DNA of 64,000 nt, taken from NCBI GenBank assembly GCA_947566645.1, contig CANOKL010000004.1, forward strand, positions 62,001 to 126,000. Direction: 5' to 3'. A program made the position numbers and the translations under genes. The stretch is from an uncultured Lachnospiraceae bacterium. GTDB taxonomy: Bacteria > Bacillota > Clostridia > Lachnospirales > Lachnospiraceae. Of the stretch, positions 8,559 to 17,014 are shown one piece after another (positions within the stretch are counted from its first letter, which is position 1; each line of letters begins with the position of its first letter). The notes beneath the pieces were generated by a model, which ran no database searches, was not told the DNA's origin, and worked only from the letters and a program-made list of their open reading frames with translations.

Positions 8559-8585
8559 GTAACTGTGAAGGTGTTGGGCAGTTAC
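8559..8585. repeat. Short GTAAC...GTTAC palindromic repeat, copy 2
   Basis: The segment begins GTAACTGTGAAGG and ends GGGCAGTTAC, three bases after the zapA stop. Copy 3 at 10975-11002 has the same GAAGG interior and inverted ends. The two are clearly related. Confidence 0.6.
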
Positions 8586-8599
8586 AATAAAGTCATAAG

Positions 8600-8624
8600 A
8601 GGCTGCTTACAGAGCAGCCTTTGT
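8600..8624 (+). terminator. zapA terminator
   Basis: AGGCTGCT (8600-8607) pairs with AGCAGCCT (8613-8620) over a 5-base loop, followed by TTGTT. It ends the zapA transcript. Confidence 0.8.
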
Positions 8625-8749
8625 TACTATAAAAACTCTCCGGGGATGCGGCGCTTATGCGAAGATGTATGCTGCCGCCAGAGGCCGGGTCCGGCACAGC
8701 GGGAATGTGCCGGAGTACATGATTAGGAAATTCAGGAAATGGATGACAG

Positions 8750-10975
8750 ATGGATTGTAATAGGAAGACAGAGATATTAGCACCTGCAGGTTCTGTGGCC
8801 AGTATGGAGGCTGCGCTCTGTGCAGGCGCAGATGCAGTTTATATGGGAGGCAGTATGTTCGGGGCAAGGGCTTATGCGGATAACCCGGATGAGGAGCTCC
8901 TTCTTAAAGTAATTGATTATGTACATTTGCATGGACGTAAGATTTATCTGACAGTAAATACTCTGCTTAAGGATTCAGAACTTGCGGGACTGGGGGATTA
9001 TCTGATGCCCTATTATCTCCAGGGGCTTGATGCAGTGATTGTACAGGATGTAGGCGTGATGCAGTATATCAGAAGACATTTTCCTGGGCTGGCGCTTCAT
9101 GTCAGCACCCAGGCAGCGGTGACCAATGAACCTGGAGCCGCTTTTTTTAAGGAGGCCGGTGCAGAAAGAATTGTCCCGGCAAGGGAACTTTCCCTTGGAG
9201 AGATACGCAGGATGAAGGAAAAAACAGGCCTGGAGATCGAGTGTTTTGTGCATGGCGCCATGTGCTACTGCTATTCCGGCCAGTGTCTTTTAAGCAGTAT
9301 GATTGGCGGAAGAAGTGGAAACCGGGGGCAGTGCGCACAGCCCTGCAGACTGCCGTACCAGGTACAGGGGAAGAGGCCGGCAGAGCTTTTAAGTCTTAAA
9401 GATCTTAGCGCGGTTGACCTGATTCCGGACCTCATAGATGCAGGGATTGATTCCTTTAAGATAGAGGGACGGATGAAGCAGCCAGACTATGTCTATACAG
9501 TAGTCAGTATGTACCGGAAGTATGTGGATCTTTATTTCGAAAAGGGAAGAAGCGGATACAAGGTTAAGGGAGAAGACAGAGATGATCTGGAAGGAGCCTA
9601 TACGAGGAGAGGATATACCACAGGATATTATATGCGTCAGAACGGAAGAGAGATGCTGTCTCTTTCCCGGCCAAAGGAGCAGAAGAGCATTCCTGAAAAG
9701 GAGAGGACAAGCAGGACGGATTATAAAATAAAAGAAAAAATTAAGGGGAAATTCATATTTTCAGAAGGAAAGTATGCTACACTATGTCTGGAGTATAAAG
9801 GAAAACACAGAACTATTTATAAGGAGATTTCCGGTGAGCGGGTGCAGACGGCAGTTAAGGCGCCTCTTGAAAGAGAACGGCTGGAAAAGCAGCTTCGAAA
9901 GACCGGGGACACAGCCTTTGTGTTTGAGGATCTTGAGATTCTTATGGAGGGCAATGGATTTCTCCCGATGCAGGCGGTCAATGCACTCCGGAGGGAAGGC
10001 CTCCTGGCACTTCGTGATGAGATACTGGAGGACTGCAGAAGAGAAAAGCCGGAGATGGCTGATGACAGGAAGCCGGAGATGACTGATGGCAGGAGACCGG
10101 AGATAACTGGTGACAGGAAGTTTTCTGACAGGGCTCCTGATACAGTTCAGGCCAGGAGCCTTGAAGAGGGGTTCCTTGAGGCTGTTGTCCAGACGAGGGA
10201 GCAGCTTCGGGCAGTTCTTTCGTGTGATGCAGTATCCCTGGTTTATGTGGAGGGAAGTATCGCGTTTGACAGGGATACTCTTAAGATTGTGAAGAATGCA
10301 GGCGGGAAGCCGCAGAAACAGTTTTTTGCTGCAATGCCATACATATTCCGGGAGAGGGCGGTTTCCTGGTATGAGAGGGTATATGAGATACTTCTGAGAG
10401 AATATGACGGTGTTCTGATCCGGAATTTTGAGAGTCTTTCATGGCTGAAAAGAAAAAAATATCCGAAAAGAATGGTTTCTGACAGTAATATGTATGTATT
10501 CAACCGGGAAAGTAAAGACTTTATAAGACAGTGCGGACTTAGTGGATTTACCTTTCCTGCTGAGCTGAATCTGCGAGAACTTACAGCTCTTGGCGGCGGT
10601 GGAATTCTTACAGTGTACGGCTATCAGCCAGTAATGATTACAGCAAACTGCATCAAAAAGACAACCGGCACATGTGACGGACATAATGGGGTGCTCTTTC
10701 TCACTGACCGCCGGGGAAAGAAATTTGCAGTTAAAAATGAATGCCAGTACTGCTATAATGTAATATATAACTGTGCCCCTCTTATGCTGACTGACCTCGC
10801 CTCAGAGCTCCAGCCTGTTTTCCCGGAAGGAGTGAGACTTGATTTTTCCATAGAGGGCGAAAAGAAGGTAAGGGAGATTCTTACATTATATGAAGAGGCA
10901 TTTGTAAAAAAGAGACAAGTGAAGCCTCCGGCAGGGGAATACACAAGAGGACACTTGAAGAGGGGAGTAAAGTAG
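8750..10975 (+). CDS. U32 family peptidase-like protein (RlhA/YhbU type)
   Basis: The 741-residue protein opens with EILAPAGSVASMEAAL and has the U32 hallmark HGAMCYCYSGQCLLSS near residue 165, then RGQCAQPCR. A DUF3656-like middle domain and a late Cys cluster (CQYCYNVIYNC) follow. Better-studied members (RlhA, TrhP) hydroxylate rRNA or tRNA using prephenate-derived chemistry and a Fe-S cluster rather than cutting protein. That is the probable role here, by family only. Residues 433-456 are three 8-residue repeats not expected in the family. Confidence 0.9.
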   Translation: MDCNRKTEILAPAGSVASMEAALCAGADAVYMGGSMFGARAYADNPDEELLLKVIDYVHLHGRKIYLTVNTLLKDSELAGLGDYLMPYYLQGLDAVIVQDVGVMQYIRRHFPGLALHVSTQAAVTNEPGAAFFKEAGAERIVPARELSLGEIRRMKEKTGLEIECFVHGAMCYCYSGQCLLSSMIGGRSGNRGQCAQPCRLPYQVQGKRPAELLSLKDLSAVDLIPDLIDAGIDSFKIEGRMKQPDYVYTVVSMYRKYVDLYFEKGRSGYKVKGEDRDDLEGAYTRRGYTTGYYMRQNGREMLSLSRPKEQKSIPEKERTSRTDYKIKEKIKGKFIFSEGKYATLCLEYKGKHRTIYKEISGERVQTAVKAPLERERLEKQLRKTGDTAFVFEDLEILMEGNGFLPMQAVNALRREGLLALRDEILEDCRREKPEMADDRKPEMTDGRRPEITGDRKFSDRAPDTVQARSLEEGFLEAVVQTREQLRAVLSCDAVSLVYVEGSIAFDRDTLKIVKNAGGKPQKQFFAAMPYIFRERAVSWYERVYEILLREYDGVLIRNFESLSWLKRKKYPKRMVSDSNMYVFNRESKDFIRQCGLSGFTFPAELNLRELTALGGGGILTVYGYQPVMITANCIKKTTGTCDGHNGVLFLTDRRGKKFAVKNECQYCYNVIYNCAPLMLTDLASELQPVFPEGVRLDFSIEGEKKVREILTLYEEAFVKKRQVKPPAGEYTRGHLKRGVK
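10046..10117 (+). repeat. 24-bp in-frame minisatellite in the U32 gene
   Basis: Three 24-bp units encode KPEMADDR, KPEMTDGR and RPEITGDR. The array keeps the reading frame and lies in a charged linker between domains, so copy number could vary without breaking the protein. Confidence 0.85.
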
Positions 10976-11002
10976 TAACAGCGAAGGCATCTGGACTGTT
11001 AC
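10975..11002. repeat. Short GTAAC...GTTAC palindromic repeat, copy 3
   Basis: GTAACAGCGAAGG and GGACTGTTAC flank a short centre. The first base is the last base of the U32 stop codon. It matches copy 2 (8559-8585) in ends and interior. Confidence 0.6.
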
Positions 11003-11019
11003 GTAAAGTAGGTGAAGAT

Positions 11020-12492
11020 TTGGTAAATATTATTGTAGAATTGTCAAAATATATTATGATTATACTGGTAACAATGTATACTTTTTTGTGCTTCAGTATC
11101 TTTGGATACCAGGATCCGGACCGGAAGAAGTGGCTTCTGACACAGCAGAATGTGCTTATGTTTATGATGCAGCTTACGGCGTATCTGGTAATGTACCTGG
11201 AAAAAGAGGATGTCAAGCTTCTGGCTTTTTATCTGATGCAGGTGGTACTGTTTGGTGCTACTATTATTTTATACACAATTATTTATCCGAAGGTTTCAAG
11301 ACTTGTGATTAACAACATGTGTATGCTGCTCTGTATCGGAATGATTATGCTGACCAGGCTTGATTATACCATTGCGGTCAAGCAGTTCGTGATCGCTGCA
11401 GCTGCAATCGGCCTGAGCCTCGTCATACCGGTAATTATAAGAAAGTTCAAATTACTTTCGGAATGGCGTAAGTTTTATGCGATTATCGGGATTTTTTCCC
11501 TGGCTGCGGTTATTATAGTTGGAAGAGTATCCAATGGAGCCATGCTTGGATTTGAGATTGCGGGAATTAATATCCAGCCGTCTGAGCTGGTAAAGATTGT
11601 GTTTGTATTCTTTGCTGCTTCCAGCTTCAAGGCATCCATGGAGTTCAGGAATATTGTGATTACGACAGGTCTTGCGGCATTTCATGTGCTGATCCTGGTT
11701 GCCTCCAAGGATCTTGGTGCAGCACTGATTATTTTTGTAGTATATCTGGTTATGCTTTATGTGGCAACCAGACAGCCGCTCTATATTGCAGCAGGGCTGG
11801 GTGCAGGAAGCGTGGCGTCTGTGGCGGCGTACTATCTGTTTAACCATGTGCGTGTGCGTGTGATTGCGTGGAAGGATCCTTTTGCAGCATATGATGTGGG
11901 AGGTTATCAGGTGGCCCAGTCGCTTTTTGCCATTGCCACGGGAAGCTGGTTCGGTACAGGTCTGTACCAGGGACAGCCTGAGACGATTCCGGTTGTGGAA
12001 TCTGACCTGATCTTTTCGGCTATTTCCGAGGAGATGGGACTGATCTTTGCACTGTGTATCATCTTAATCTGTGTGAGCTGTTATGTCATGTTTCTGAATA
12101 TCGCCATGCAGCTCCATACATTATTTTATAAGCTGGTGGCCCTGGGACTTGGTACCTGTTATATCTTTCAGGTGTTTCTTACCATCGGCGGCGTGACAAA
12201 GTTTATCCCTCATACGGGTGTAACACTTCCCCTTGTAAGCTATGGAGGAAGCTCGCTGCTGAGTACGATTATTATGTTTGCGATTATTCAGGGACTGTAT
12301 ATATTAAGAGAAGACGAGGAGGAAGATCTTGAGAGAAGAAAGAAGGAACGGCTACGAGCAAAGAGAAGCAGTCAGGAAGCAAAAAAGAAGAGAAGAGAAA
12401 CAGGAGATGTCACGAAAGGAGCGCAGAGCCGCAAACCGCGAAGACCGGAAGAAGGCAAAGAAAAAGCGCGCCAGAAACAAAGAATTCGCTAG
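11020..12492 (+). CDS. FtsW/RodA/SpoVE family peptidoglycan glycosyltransferase
   Basis: This SEDS-family membrane protein polymerises glycan strands from lipid II together with a class B penicillin-binding protein. The 490-residue product has about ten to twelve membrane segments. It carries QPSELVKIVFVFFAA, the SKDLGAALIIF region and the late LPLVSYGGSSLLSTI motif. The start is a TTG behind AGGTGA. The last 55 residues are a strongly basic tail, and its coding sequence overlaps the start of the next gene by 164 bases. FtsW and RodA subtypes cannot be separated safely; the PBP partner is downstream. Confidence 0.9.
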   Translation: MVNIIVELSKYIMIILVTMYTFLCFSIFGYQDPDRKKWLLTQQNVLMFMMQLTAYLVMYLEKEDVKLLAFYLMQVVLFGATIILYTIIYPKVSRLVINNMCMLLCIGMIMLTRLDYTIAVKQFVIAAAAIGLSLVIPVIIRKFKLLSEWRKFYAIIGIFSLAAVIIVGRVSNGAMLGFEIAGINIQPSELVKIVFVFFAASSFKASMEFRNIVITTGLAAFHVLILVASKDLGAALIIFVVYLVMLYVATRQPLYIAAGLGAGSVASVAAYYLFNHVRVRVIAWKDPFAAYDVGGYQVAQSLFAIATGSWFGTGLYQGQPETIPVVESDLIFSAISEEMGLIFALCIILICVSCYVMFLNIAMQLHTLFYKLVALGLGTCYIFQVFLTIGGVTKFIPHTGVTLPLVSYGGSSLLSTIIMFAIIQGLYILREDEEEDLERRKKERLRAKRSSQEAKKKRRETGDVTKGAQSRKPRRPEEGKEKARQKQRIR

Positions 12493-13864
12493 AGTGACCT
12501 ATGTCTTTGTGGCTCTTTTTATTGGGATGATGGGGTATATCTCCTACTTTAATGTTGTGAAGGGCAGTGAGGTCGTAAGAAATCCCTATAATGCAAGACT
12601 GGATTCCCAGGCGGATCGGGTGGTGCGGGGAAATATCCTTGACCGGACCGGAAAGGTTCTGGCACAGACCAATGTGGCAGAAGACGGAACCGAGACAAGG
12701 GAGTACCCTTATGGAAATATGTTCGCCCATGTGGTCGGCTATACAGCCCAGGGAAAGACAGGACTCGAATCCTATACAAACTTCGATCTCCTTGCCTCCA
12801 ATTCTTTTTTCTTAAAAAAGATTAAAAATGAATTTCAGGATAAGAAGAATATGGGAGATAATGTGGTGACCACACTGGATGCGAATCTCCAGGAGACGGC
12901 TTATAATGCTCTTGGAGACTATAAGGGGGCAGTCGTGGTGATGGAACCCAGTACCGGAAAGATTCTTGTGATGGTGTCAAAGCCGGATTTTGATCCGGGA
13001 AGTGTGGGCGAGAACTGGGATACTCTTATCAATGATGAAGAGAACAGTGCGCTTTTAAACCGCGCGACCCAGGGACAGTATGCGCCTGGCTCCACCTTCA
13101 AGGTCGTGACAGCGCTGGAATACATGCGTGAGCATCCGGATTATGACAGCTATGGATATTCCTGCAATGGTGAAATTACGGTGGCAGATACTACTATCCG
13201 CTGCTATAATGGAACGGTACACGGGGAGGAGGATTTCAGGGACAGCCTTGCCAATTCCTGTAATACCTCGTTCTGCAACATCGGCCTCTCCCTTGATATT
13301 CCGGCTTTTCAGAATACGGCAAAGGATCTGCTGTTTGATTCAAAGCTTCCCTGCGATCTGCCCTATAACAAGAGCGAATTCCGCCTGAAAAAGGGAGCGC
13401 TGGACGGCGACCGCATGATGACTGCCATGGGACAGGGGCAGACGCAGGTAAGCCCCTACCATCTGGCGCTTATTACATCTGCAATTGCTAATGGCGGCAC
13501 GCTGATGCGTCCTTATCTGGTTGACTCAGTGACAAATGATACGGGGGCAGAGATCCGGAAGAATAAACCGGAGAAGTACAGGGACCTGATGAGTGCTACT
13601 GAAGCAGCGCAGCTGAAGGATTATATGACCTCTGTGGTTGACTATGGCACTGCGTCGGTTCTTGCAGGGCAGAGTTATACGGCAGCGGGAAAGACGGGGA
13701 CTGCGGAATACAGCTCAGATGAGGAGAAGGATCACTCCTGGTTTATCGGAATGAGTAATGTGGACAATCCGGAGCTGGTGATCAGTATTATTATCGAATC
13801 CTCGGATGGCTCCGCAAGCGCGGTTAATATGGCAAAACAGATTTTTGATGCATATTACTATTAA
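12329..13864 (+). CDS. Penicillin-binding protein transpeptidase (class B, PbpA-like)
   Basis: This D,D-transpeptidase cross-links peptidoglycan and pairs with the SEDS protein upstream. It has a long basic cytoplasmic head (1-56), one membrane anchor (about 57-77), a short pedestal with RGNILDRTG, and the catalytic domain with STFK at Ser255, SCN at 310 and KTG at 455. At 511 residues it is the short PbpA-like type. I use the TTG at 12329 because GAGGAGG sits seven bases upstream. An ATG at 12407 is the alternative but has poor spacing. Confidence 0.9.
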   Translation: MREERRNGYEQREAVRKQKRREEKQEMSRKERRAANREDRKKAKKKRARNKEFARVTYVFVALFIGMMGYISYFNVVKGSEVVRNPYNARLDSQADRVVRGNILDRTGKVLAQTNVAEDGTETREYPYGNMFAHVVGYTAQGKTGLESYTNFDLLASNSFFLKKIKNEFQDKKNMGDNVVTTLDANLQETAYNALGDYKGAVVVMEPSTGKILVMVSKPDFDPGSVGENWDTLINDEENSALLNRATQGQYAPGSTFKVVTALEYMREHPDYDSYGYSCNGEITVADTTIRCYNGTVHGEEDFRDSLANSCNTSFCNIGLSLDIPAFQNTAKDLLFDSKLPCDLPYNKSEFRLKKGALDGDRMMTAMGQGQTQVSPYHLALITSAIANGGTLMRPYLVDSVTNDTGAEIRKNKPEKYRDLMSATEAAQLKDYMTSVVDYGTASVLAGQSYTAAGKTGTAEYSSDEEKDHSWFIGMSNVDNPELVISIIIESSDGSASAVNMAKQIFDAYYY

Positions 13865-13892
13865 ATGATGCCATGGGCAGAAGGTCATGTAT

Positions 13893-14022
13893 GAAATACG
13901 GAGTTATCTGTGGCATCATGGGAAGAAGATATATAGGAAATGCGGAGTCATCTGTGGCATCATGGGAAAAAGATATATAGGAAATGCATAGTCATCTGTG
14001 GCATCATGGGGAAGAAGGTATT
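13893..14022 (+). repeat. 44-bp tandem repeat upstream of an unknown gene
   Basis: Three copies of a 44-bp unit start at 13893, 13937 and 13981; each contains TCTGTGGCATCATGGG and, in two, GATATATAG. An ATGATGCCA at 13865 can pair with each TGGCATCAT, so alternative hairpins are possible. The array fills the interval between the PBP stop and the next start. Confidence 0.85.
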
Positions 14023-14035
14023 TTGAGGTGGAGGT

Positions 14036-14365
14036 ATGAGGTATTATTGTAATCTGTATTTAGGGGAGAGCATAAGGAAAAAAAGACGGAGAATAATCAG
14101 AAAGCTGAATAAGGGAAAGCTTTTGCCAGAGGTTTATATTCTTGTGCTTCCGGAAGGAGAAGACAATCAACTGGAAATCTATGGATGCGCCCAGTTTCAG
14201 CAGCCTTATTTTCCTAAAAGAGACTTTTTTGTAGTTGGAATTGGAAAAGGTTTTGAAGAAGCACTGGAAATAGTGGAAGAAATTACAAAAGAGGTGTATA
14301 ATGAAACCATGGGTGCAGAAATTCGTGACTATATATTAAAAAAAGAGCAGGAAGGTGTACTGTGA
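14036..14365 (+). CDS. Conserved hypothetical protein (109 aa)
   Basis: I do not recognise a domain. The protein is basic at the front (ESIRKKRRRIIRKLNKGK) and acidic at the end, with a central beta-rich part (VYILVLPEGEDNQLEIYG). There is no signal peptide or membrane segment, so it should be cytoplasmic. The ATG follows GAGGTGGAGG. It ends 28 bases before the likely start of the DUF2953 gene and may be co-transcribed with it. Confidence 0.75.
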   Translation: MRYYCNLYLGESIRKKRRRIIRKLNKGKLLPEVYILVLPEGEDNQLEIYGCAQFQQPYFPKRDFFVVGIGKGFEEALEIVEEITKEVYNETMGAEIRDYILKKEQEGVL

Positions 14366-14393
14366 AGTACTGTACAGTCACAGGAAGGGTAAG

Positions 14394-15494
14394 ATGCTAC
14401 ATATATTACTTTTGATCTTAAAAATTGCAGGCATCATATTGGCATTAATATTGGGGATAGTAATATTAATGATTTGTATTGTTCTTTTTGTGCCCGTGCG
14501 CTATGAGCTGGCAGGGAAGGCAGAAGGAGATCTGACATCTGTAAGGGGAAAGCTTCTGATTACCTGGTTTCTGAGACTTGTGCGGGTAGATGTATCTTAT
14601 AAGGAACAGAAGCTTAAGTGGCGGATCAGAATTGCGTGGATAAAAAGAACTGGAGGACAGAATAAGGAGGAAATCATTGATGTGGAAGACAGTGCAGAGG
14701 AGACAGGGGATGAAGAAGCTGAGGAAGAATCTGAAAAAAATGTTGAAACAGTGGAAAAGCCTGAAGAAGAAAATGAGGATGAAAAAGACAGGAAAATACG
14801 GACTGAAGAAGGCAGGGAGACTGAAGAGCCTGCAGAGGATCGGGAGCTTAAAGAAAGTAAAAGATCTGAAGAAGGCACATGGGAAAGGGAAAAGAATCTG
14901 GAGGAAGTATCGCAGACTGAAGCCTGCCGAGATTCTGAAGCTTCTAAGGAGGCGCAGGAAGATCAGGAAAGCAGGAAAGGTATTTTTGGAAAAATCAAGA
15001 GCGCCATTCAGGGCATTATTGAAAAAATCAAGGGGATAATCCGTAAGATACGGGATACGCTCCAGAATGCAGGGAAAAAACTCCGGGATCTTGGAGAAAA
15101 GAAGGACAAGATTCTTGAATTTATCCGGGACGAGACTCATGTTGGTGCATTACGCAAAGGGAAGAAGGAAGTATTTCATCTGCTTAAACGGCTGAATCCC
15201 CGCAGATTTATGGTGGATATACGGTTTGGATTCGAAGATCCGGCAGTTACGGGACAGGTGCTGGCCGGGCTTAGCATCCTGTATCCCTTCGTGGGAGACC
15301 ATGTGATGATTACACCGGACTTTGAAGGACGTGTGTTCAGGGGACGTGTTGATCTGAAAGGGAAAATCTTCGGATATTATTTCCTTTTACTATGCTGGAA
15401 TCTGCTTTGGAGCAGGAATGTACGTCAGACATATAAAGATATACGAAATTTTAAATTGAATGATCAGGAGGAGTCAGGCTATGGCAGAGAATAA
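14394..15494 (+). CDS. DUF2953 domain-containing membrane protein
   Basis: The 366-residue protein has an N-terminal membrane segment (about 2-30) ending in FVPVRYEL, the DUF2953 signature. A very charged Glu/Lys stretch spans residues 95-200, then the conserved C-terminal part contains DIRFGFEDPAVTGQVLAG. DUF2953 genes commonly precede gerW/ytfJ in spore formers, as here, so a sporulation role is likely but unproven. I start at ATG 14394 behind AGGAAGGG rather than the GTG at 14355. It overlaps gerW by 14 bases. Confidence 0.85.
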   Translation: MLHILLLILKIAGIILALILGIVILMICIVLFVPVRYELAGKAEGDLTSVRGKLLITWFLRLVRVDVSYKEQKLKWRIRIAWIKRTGGQNKEEIIDVEDSAEETGDEEAEEESEKNVETVEKPEEENEDEKDRKIRTEEGRETEEPAEDRELKESKRSEEGTWEREKNLEEVSQTEACRDSEASKEAQEDQESRKGIFGKIKSAIQGIIEKIKGIIRKIRDTLQNAGKKLRDLGEKKDKILEFIRDETHVGALRKGKKEVFHLLKRLNPRRFMVDIRFGFEDPAVTGQVLAGLSILYPFVGDHVMITPDFEGRVFRGRVDLKGKIFGYYFLLLCWNLLWSRNVRQTYKDIRNFKLNDQEESGYGRE

Positions 15495-15870
15495 TTTTAA
15501 AGGGACAGTAGAGGCTTTGTTTAAAGGAATCGAAGGTGTCGTAACATCGAAGACAGTGGTAGGAGATGCAATCCATATCGGAGATACGATTATCCTTCCG
15601 CTTGTGGACGTATCCTTTGCGGTAGGTGCAGGTGCATGGGGAACGGATAAGAAGGATAAGGGCGCCGGAGGCATCGGCGGCAAGATGACGCCATGTGCAG
15701 TGCTTGTGATTCAGAATGGCCAGACCAGGCTTGTGAATGTGAAGAATCAGGATACGATTACGAAGATACTTGATATGGTTCCGGATGTGGTTGACAAGTT
15801 TACGGCAGGGAAAGAATCCAAGATCACAGAGGAGGATGTCATGGACATTCTGAAGGAGGATGAGGCCTAA
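15481..15870 (+). CDS. ytfJ: GerW family sporulation protein (YtfJ)
   Basis: The 129-residue protein matches GerW/YtfJ: GTVEALFKGIEGVVTSKTVVG at the front, a glycine-rich GAGGIGGKMTP in the middle and an acidic end. In Bacillus, GerW/YtfJ is made in the forespore and affects spore germination. The ATG follows AGGAGG inside the end of the DUF2953 gene, so translation is probably coupled. The order DUF2953-gerW is the usual one. Confidence 0.92.
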   Translation: MAENNFKGTVEALFKGIEGVVTSKTVVGDAIHIGDTIILPLVDVSFAVGAGAWGTDKKDKGAGGIGGKMTPCAVLVIQNGQTRLVNVKNQDTITKILDMVPDVVDKFTAGKESKITEEDVMDILKEDEA

Positions 15871-15913
15871 GGTTACGATTCAGGGGCCGTGCACCCTGCT
15901 GCACGGCATCCGA
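15871..15913. repeat. GCCGTGCA hairpin repeat, copy 2
   Basis: It starts at the base after the gerW stop and is nearly identical over 43 bases to the segment after ruvB (7941-7983). GCCGTGCA (15886-15893) pairs with TGCACGGC (15900-15907). Confidence 0.75.
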
Positions 15914-15987
15914 ATCTGGACATTCCGGGAATGATTTTCTGCCGGGGTGCATAAAATGAGAATAAAGCATTCCGGGGAGTGATAGTT

Positions 15988-16125
15988 CTGAAGCGGATCA
16001 TCGGATTTGCCTTATTCTGGGTGGCAGTGGGAATGATACTTGCACTGATCCTGCCCAATACATTTGTGGAGGTACTGTGTATTATATTGTGCATACTGGC
16101 AGGATATAACCTGTTTTGTTGTTAA
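15988..16125 (+). CDS. Small membrane protein (about 45 aa)
   Basis: A short frame encodes KRIIGFALFWVAVGMILAL and then PNTFVEVLCIILCILAGYN before ending FCC. That gives two hydrophobic helices separated by a Pro-Asn turn. Proteins of this pattern are common after gerW-like genes in Lachnospiraceae. The start is uncertain: GGGGAGTGA precedes a CTG at 15988 with good spacing, or translation may begin at the GTG at 15979. Role unknown. Confidence 0.65.
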   Translation: MKRIIGFALFWVAVGMILALILPNTFVEVLCIILCILAGYNLFCC

Positions 16126-16178
16126 TGGCAGTGAAAAAAATCAGAAAACAGAAAAATCAGAAGATTTAGAAATAATGC

Positions 16179-16207
16179 TTGCATTTCCCTGTCCAATCTG
16201 CTAAGAT
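16179..16207 (+). promoter_or_regulatory. Promoter of rpmB
   Basis: TTGCAT (16179-16184) and TAAGAT (16202-16207) are 17 bases apart, about 57 bases before the rpmB ATG. Confidence 0.5.
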
Positions 16208-16263
16208 ATTAGTGTTGTGAGTTCGTATAATCGAGCTATATAGGAGCGTTAGGAGGTGCAGTC

Positions 16264-16452
16264 ATGGCTAAATGTGCTATTTGTGAAAAGGGTGCTCACT
16301 TTGGAAACCATGTGAGTCATTCTCATAGAAAAACACCAAAGATCTGGAAGTCCAATGTAAAGTCTGTCCGTGTTAAGACAGAGAACGGCGGAACCAAGAA
16401 GATGTATGTATGTACTTCCTGTCTTCGGTCAGGAAAAGTAGAGCGTGCATAA
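16264..16452 (+). CDS. rpmB: 50S ribosomal protein L28
   Basis: This small basic protein of the large ribosomal subunit is 62 residues, the usual size. It starts MAKCAICEKGAHFGN and carries a second Cys pair in VCTSCLRSGKV, the four-cysteine zinc-binding form. A GGAGG precedes the start, with a promoter upstream and a terminator right after. It is monocistronic and precedes the Asp23-FakA-RecG block, as in many Firmicutes. Confidence 0.97.
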   Translation: MAKCAICEKGAHFGNHVSHSHRKTPKIWKSNVKSVRVKTENGGTKKMYVCTSCLRSGKVERA

Positions 16453-16469
16453 TCAAAGAAAAGCAAATG

Positions 16470-16500
16470 AACTCAGATTTTATAAAATCTGAGTTTTTTG
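16470..16500 (+). terminator. rpmB terminator
   Basis: AACTCAGATTTT pairs with AAAATCTGAGTT across a very short loop and is followed by a T-run. It lies 18 bases after the rpmB stop. Confidence 0.88.
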
Positions 16501-16635
16501 TATAATGCAGGAAATTCATAGGGTATTTTTTATTTGTAATATGCAGCGAAACAGAGTATAATATGATTGATCATTTGTGTCAGGATTTATAAGTAGGAAA
16601 GTTTCTGATTGATATGTAGAAGTGGAGGTTCTTTT

Positions 16636-16995
16636 ATGAAAGGATGTATGAGTACGGATCACGGCATTATTACGATTGATCCGGAGGTTATTGCAAAGTA
16701 TGCGGGTTCAGTGGCTATGGAGTGTTTTGGCATTGTCGGAATGGCTGCGATTAATGTAACGGATGGTCTGGTCCATCTTCTGAAGAGGGCGAGTCTGACA
16801 AGGGGGATTCAGGTGGATATTTCTGAGGAAAATCATGTGACACTTGATTTTCATATTATTGTTGCATATGGAGTGAGCATTTCAGCGGTAACAGATAATC
16901 TGATCAGTAATGTAAAGTACCGCGTGGAGGAATTTGCGGGGATGCCTGTGGATAAAATTAATATCTATATCGAAGGCGTAAGAGTCATCGATTAG
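16636..16995 (+). CDS. Asp23/Gls24 family envelope stress protein
   Basis: The 119-residue protein starts after an AGTGGAGG site and shows the Asp23 fold: ITIDPEVIAKYAGSVAMECFG and the end IYIEGVRVID. Asp23/Gls24 (YloU) proteins sit at the membrane and are linked to alkaline or envelope stress. This one lies 19 bases ahead of the FakA gene, the usual yloU-yloV order. I reject the TTG at 16609 because the ribosome site points to 16636. Confidence 0.92.
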   Translation: MKGCMSTDHGIITIDPEVIAKYAGSVAMECFGIVGMAAINVTDGLVHLLKRASLTRGIQVDISEENHVTLDFHIIVAYGVSISAVTDNLISNVKYRVEEFAGMPVDKINIYIEGVRVID

Positions 16996-17014
16996 TAAGA
17001 GGAGGACATAGGAA

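Noticed and set aside
8690..8714. CCGGCACA...TGTGCCGG hairpin before the U32 gene as a terminator
   Set aside because: The stem is good but no T-run follows, and a proper terminator already lies at 8600-8624.
13893..14022. Possible CRISPR array
   Set aside because: The 44-bp units are directly adjacent with no unique spacers, and no cas genes are near.
14466..15140. 224-codon reverse-strand frame rich in Phe and Ser
   Set aside because: It is the complement of the Glu/Lys-rich coding region of the DUF2953 gene, lacks a ribosome site, and its composition follows from the opposite strand.
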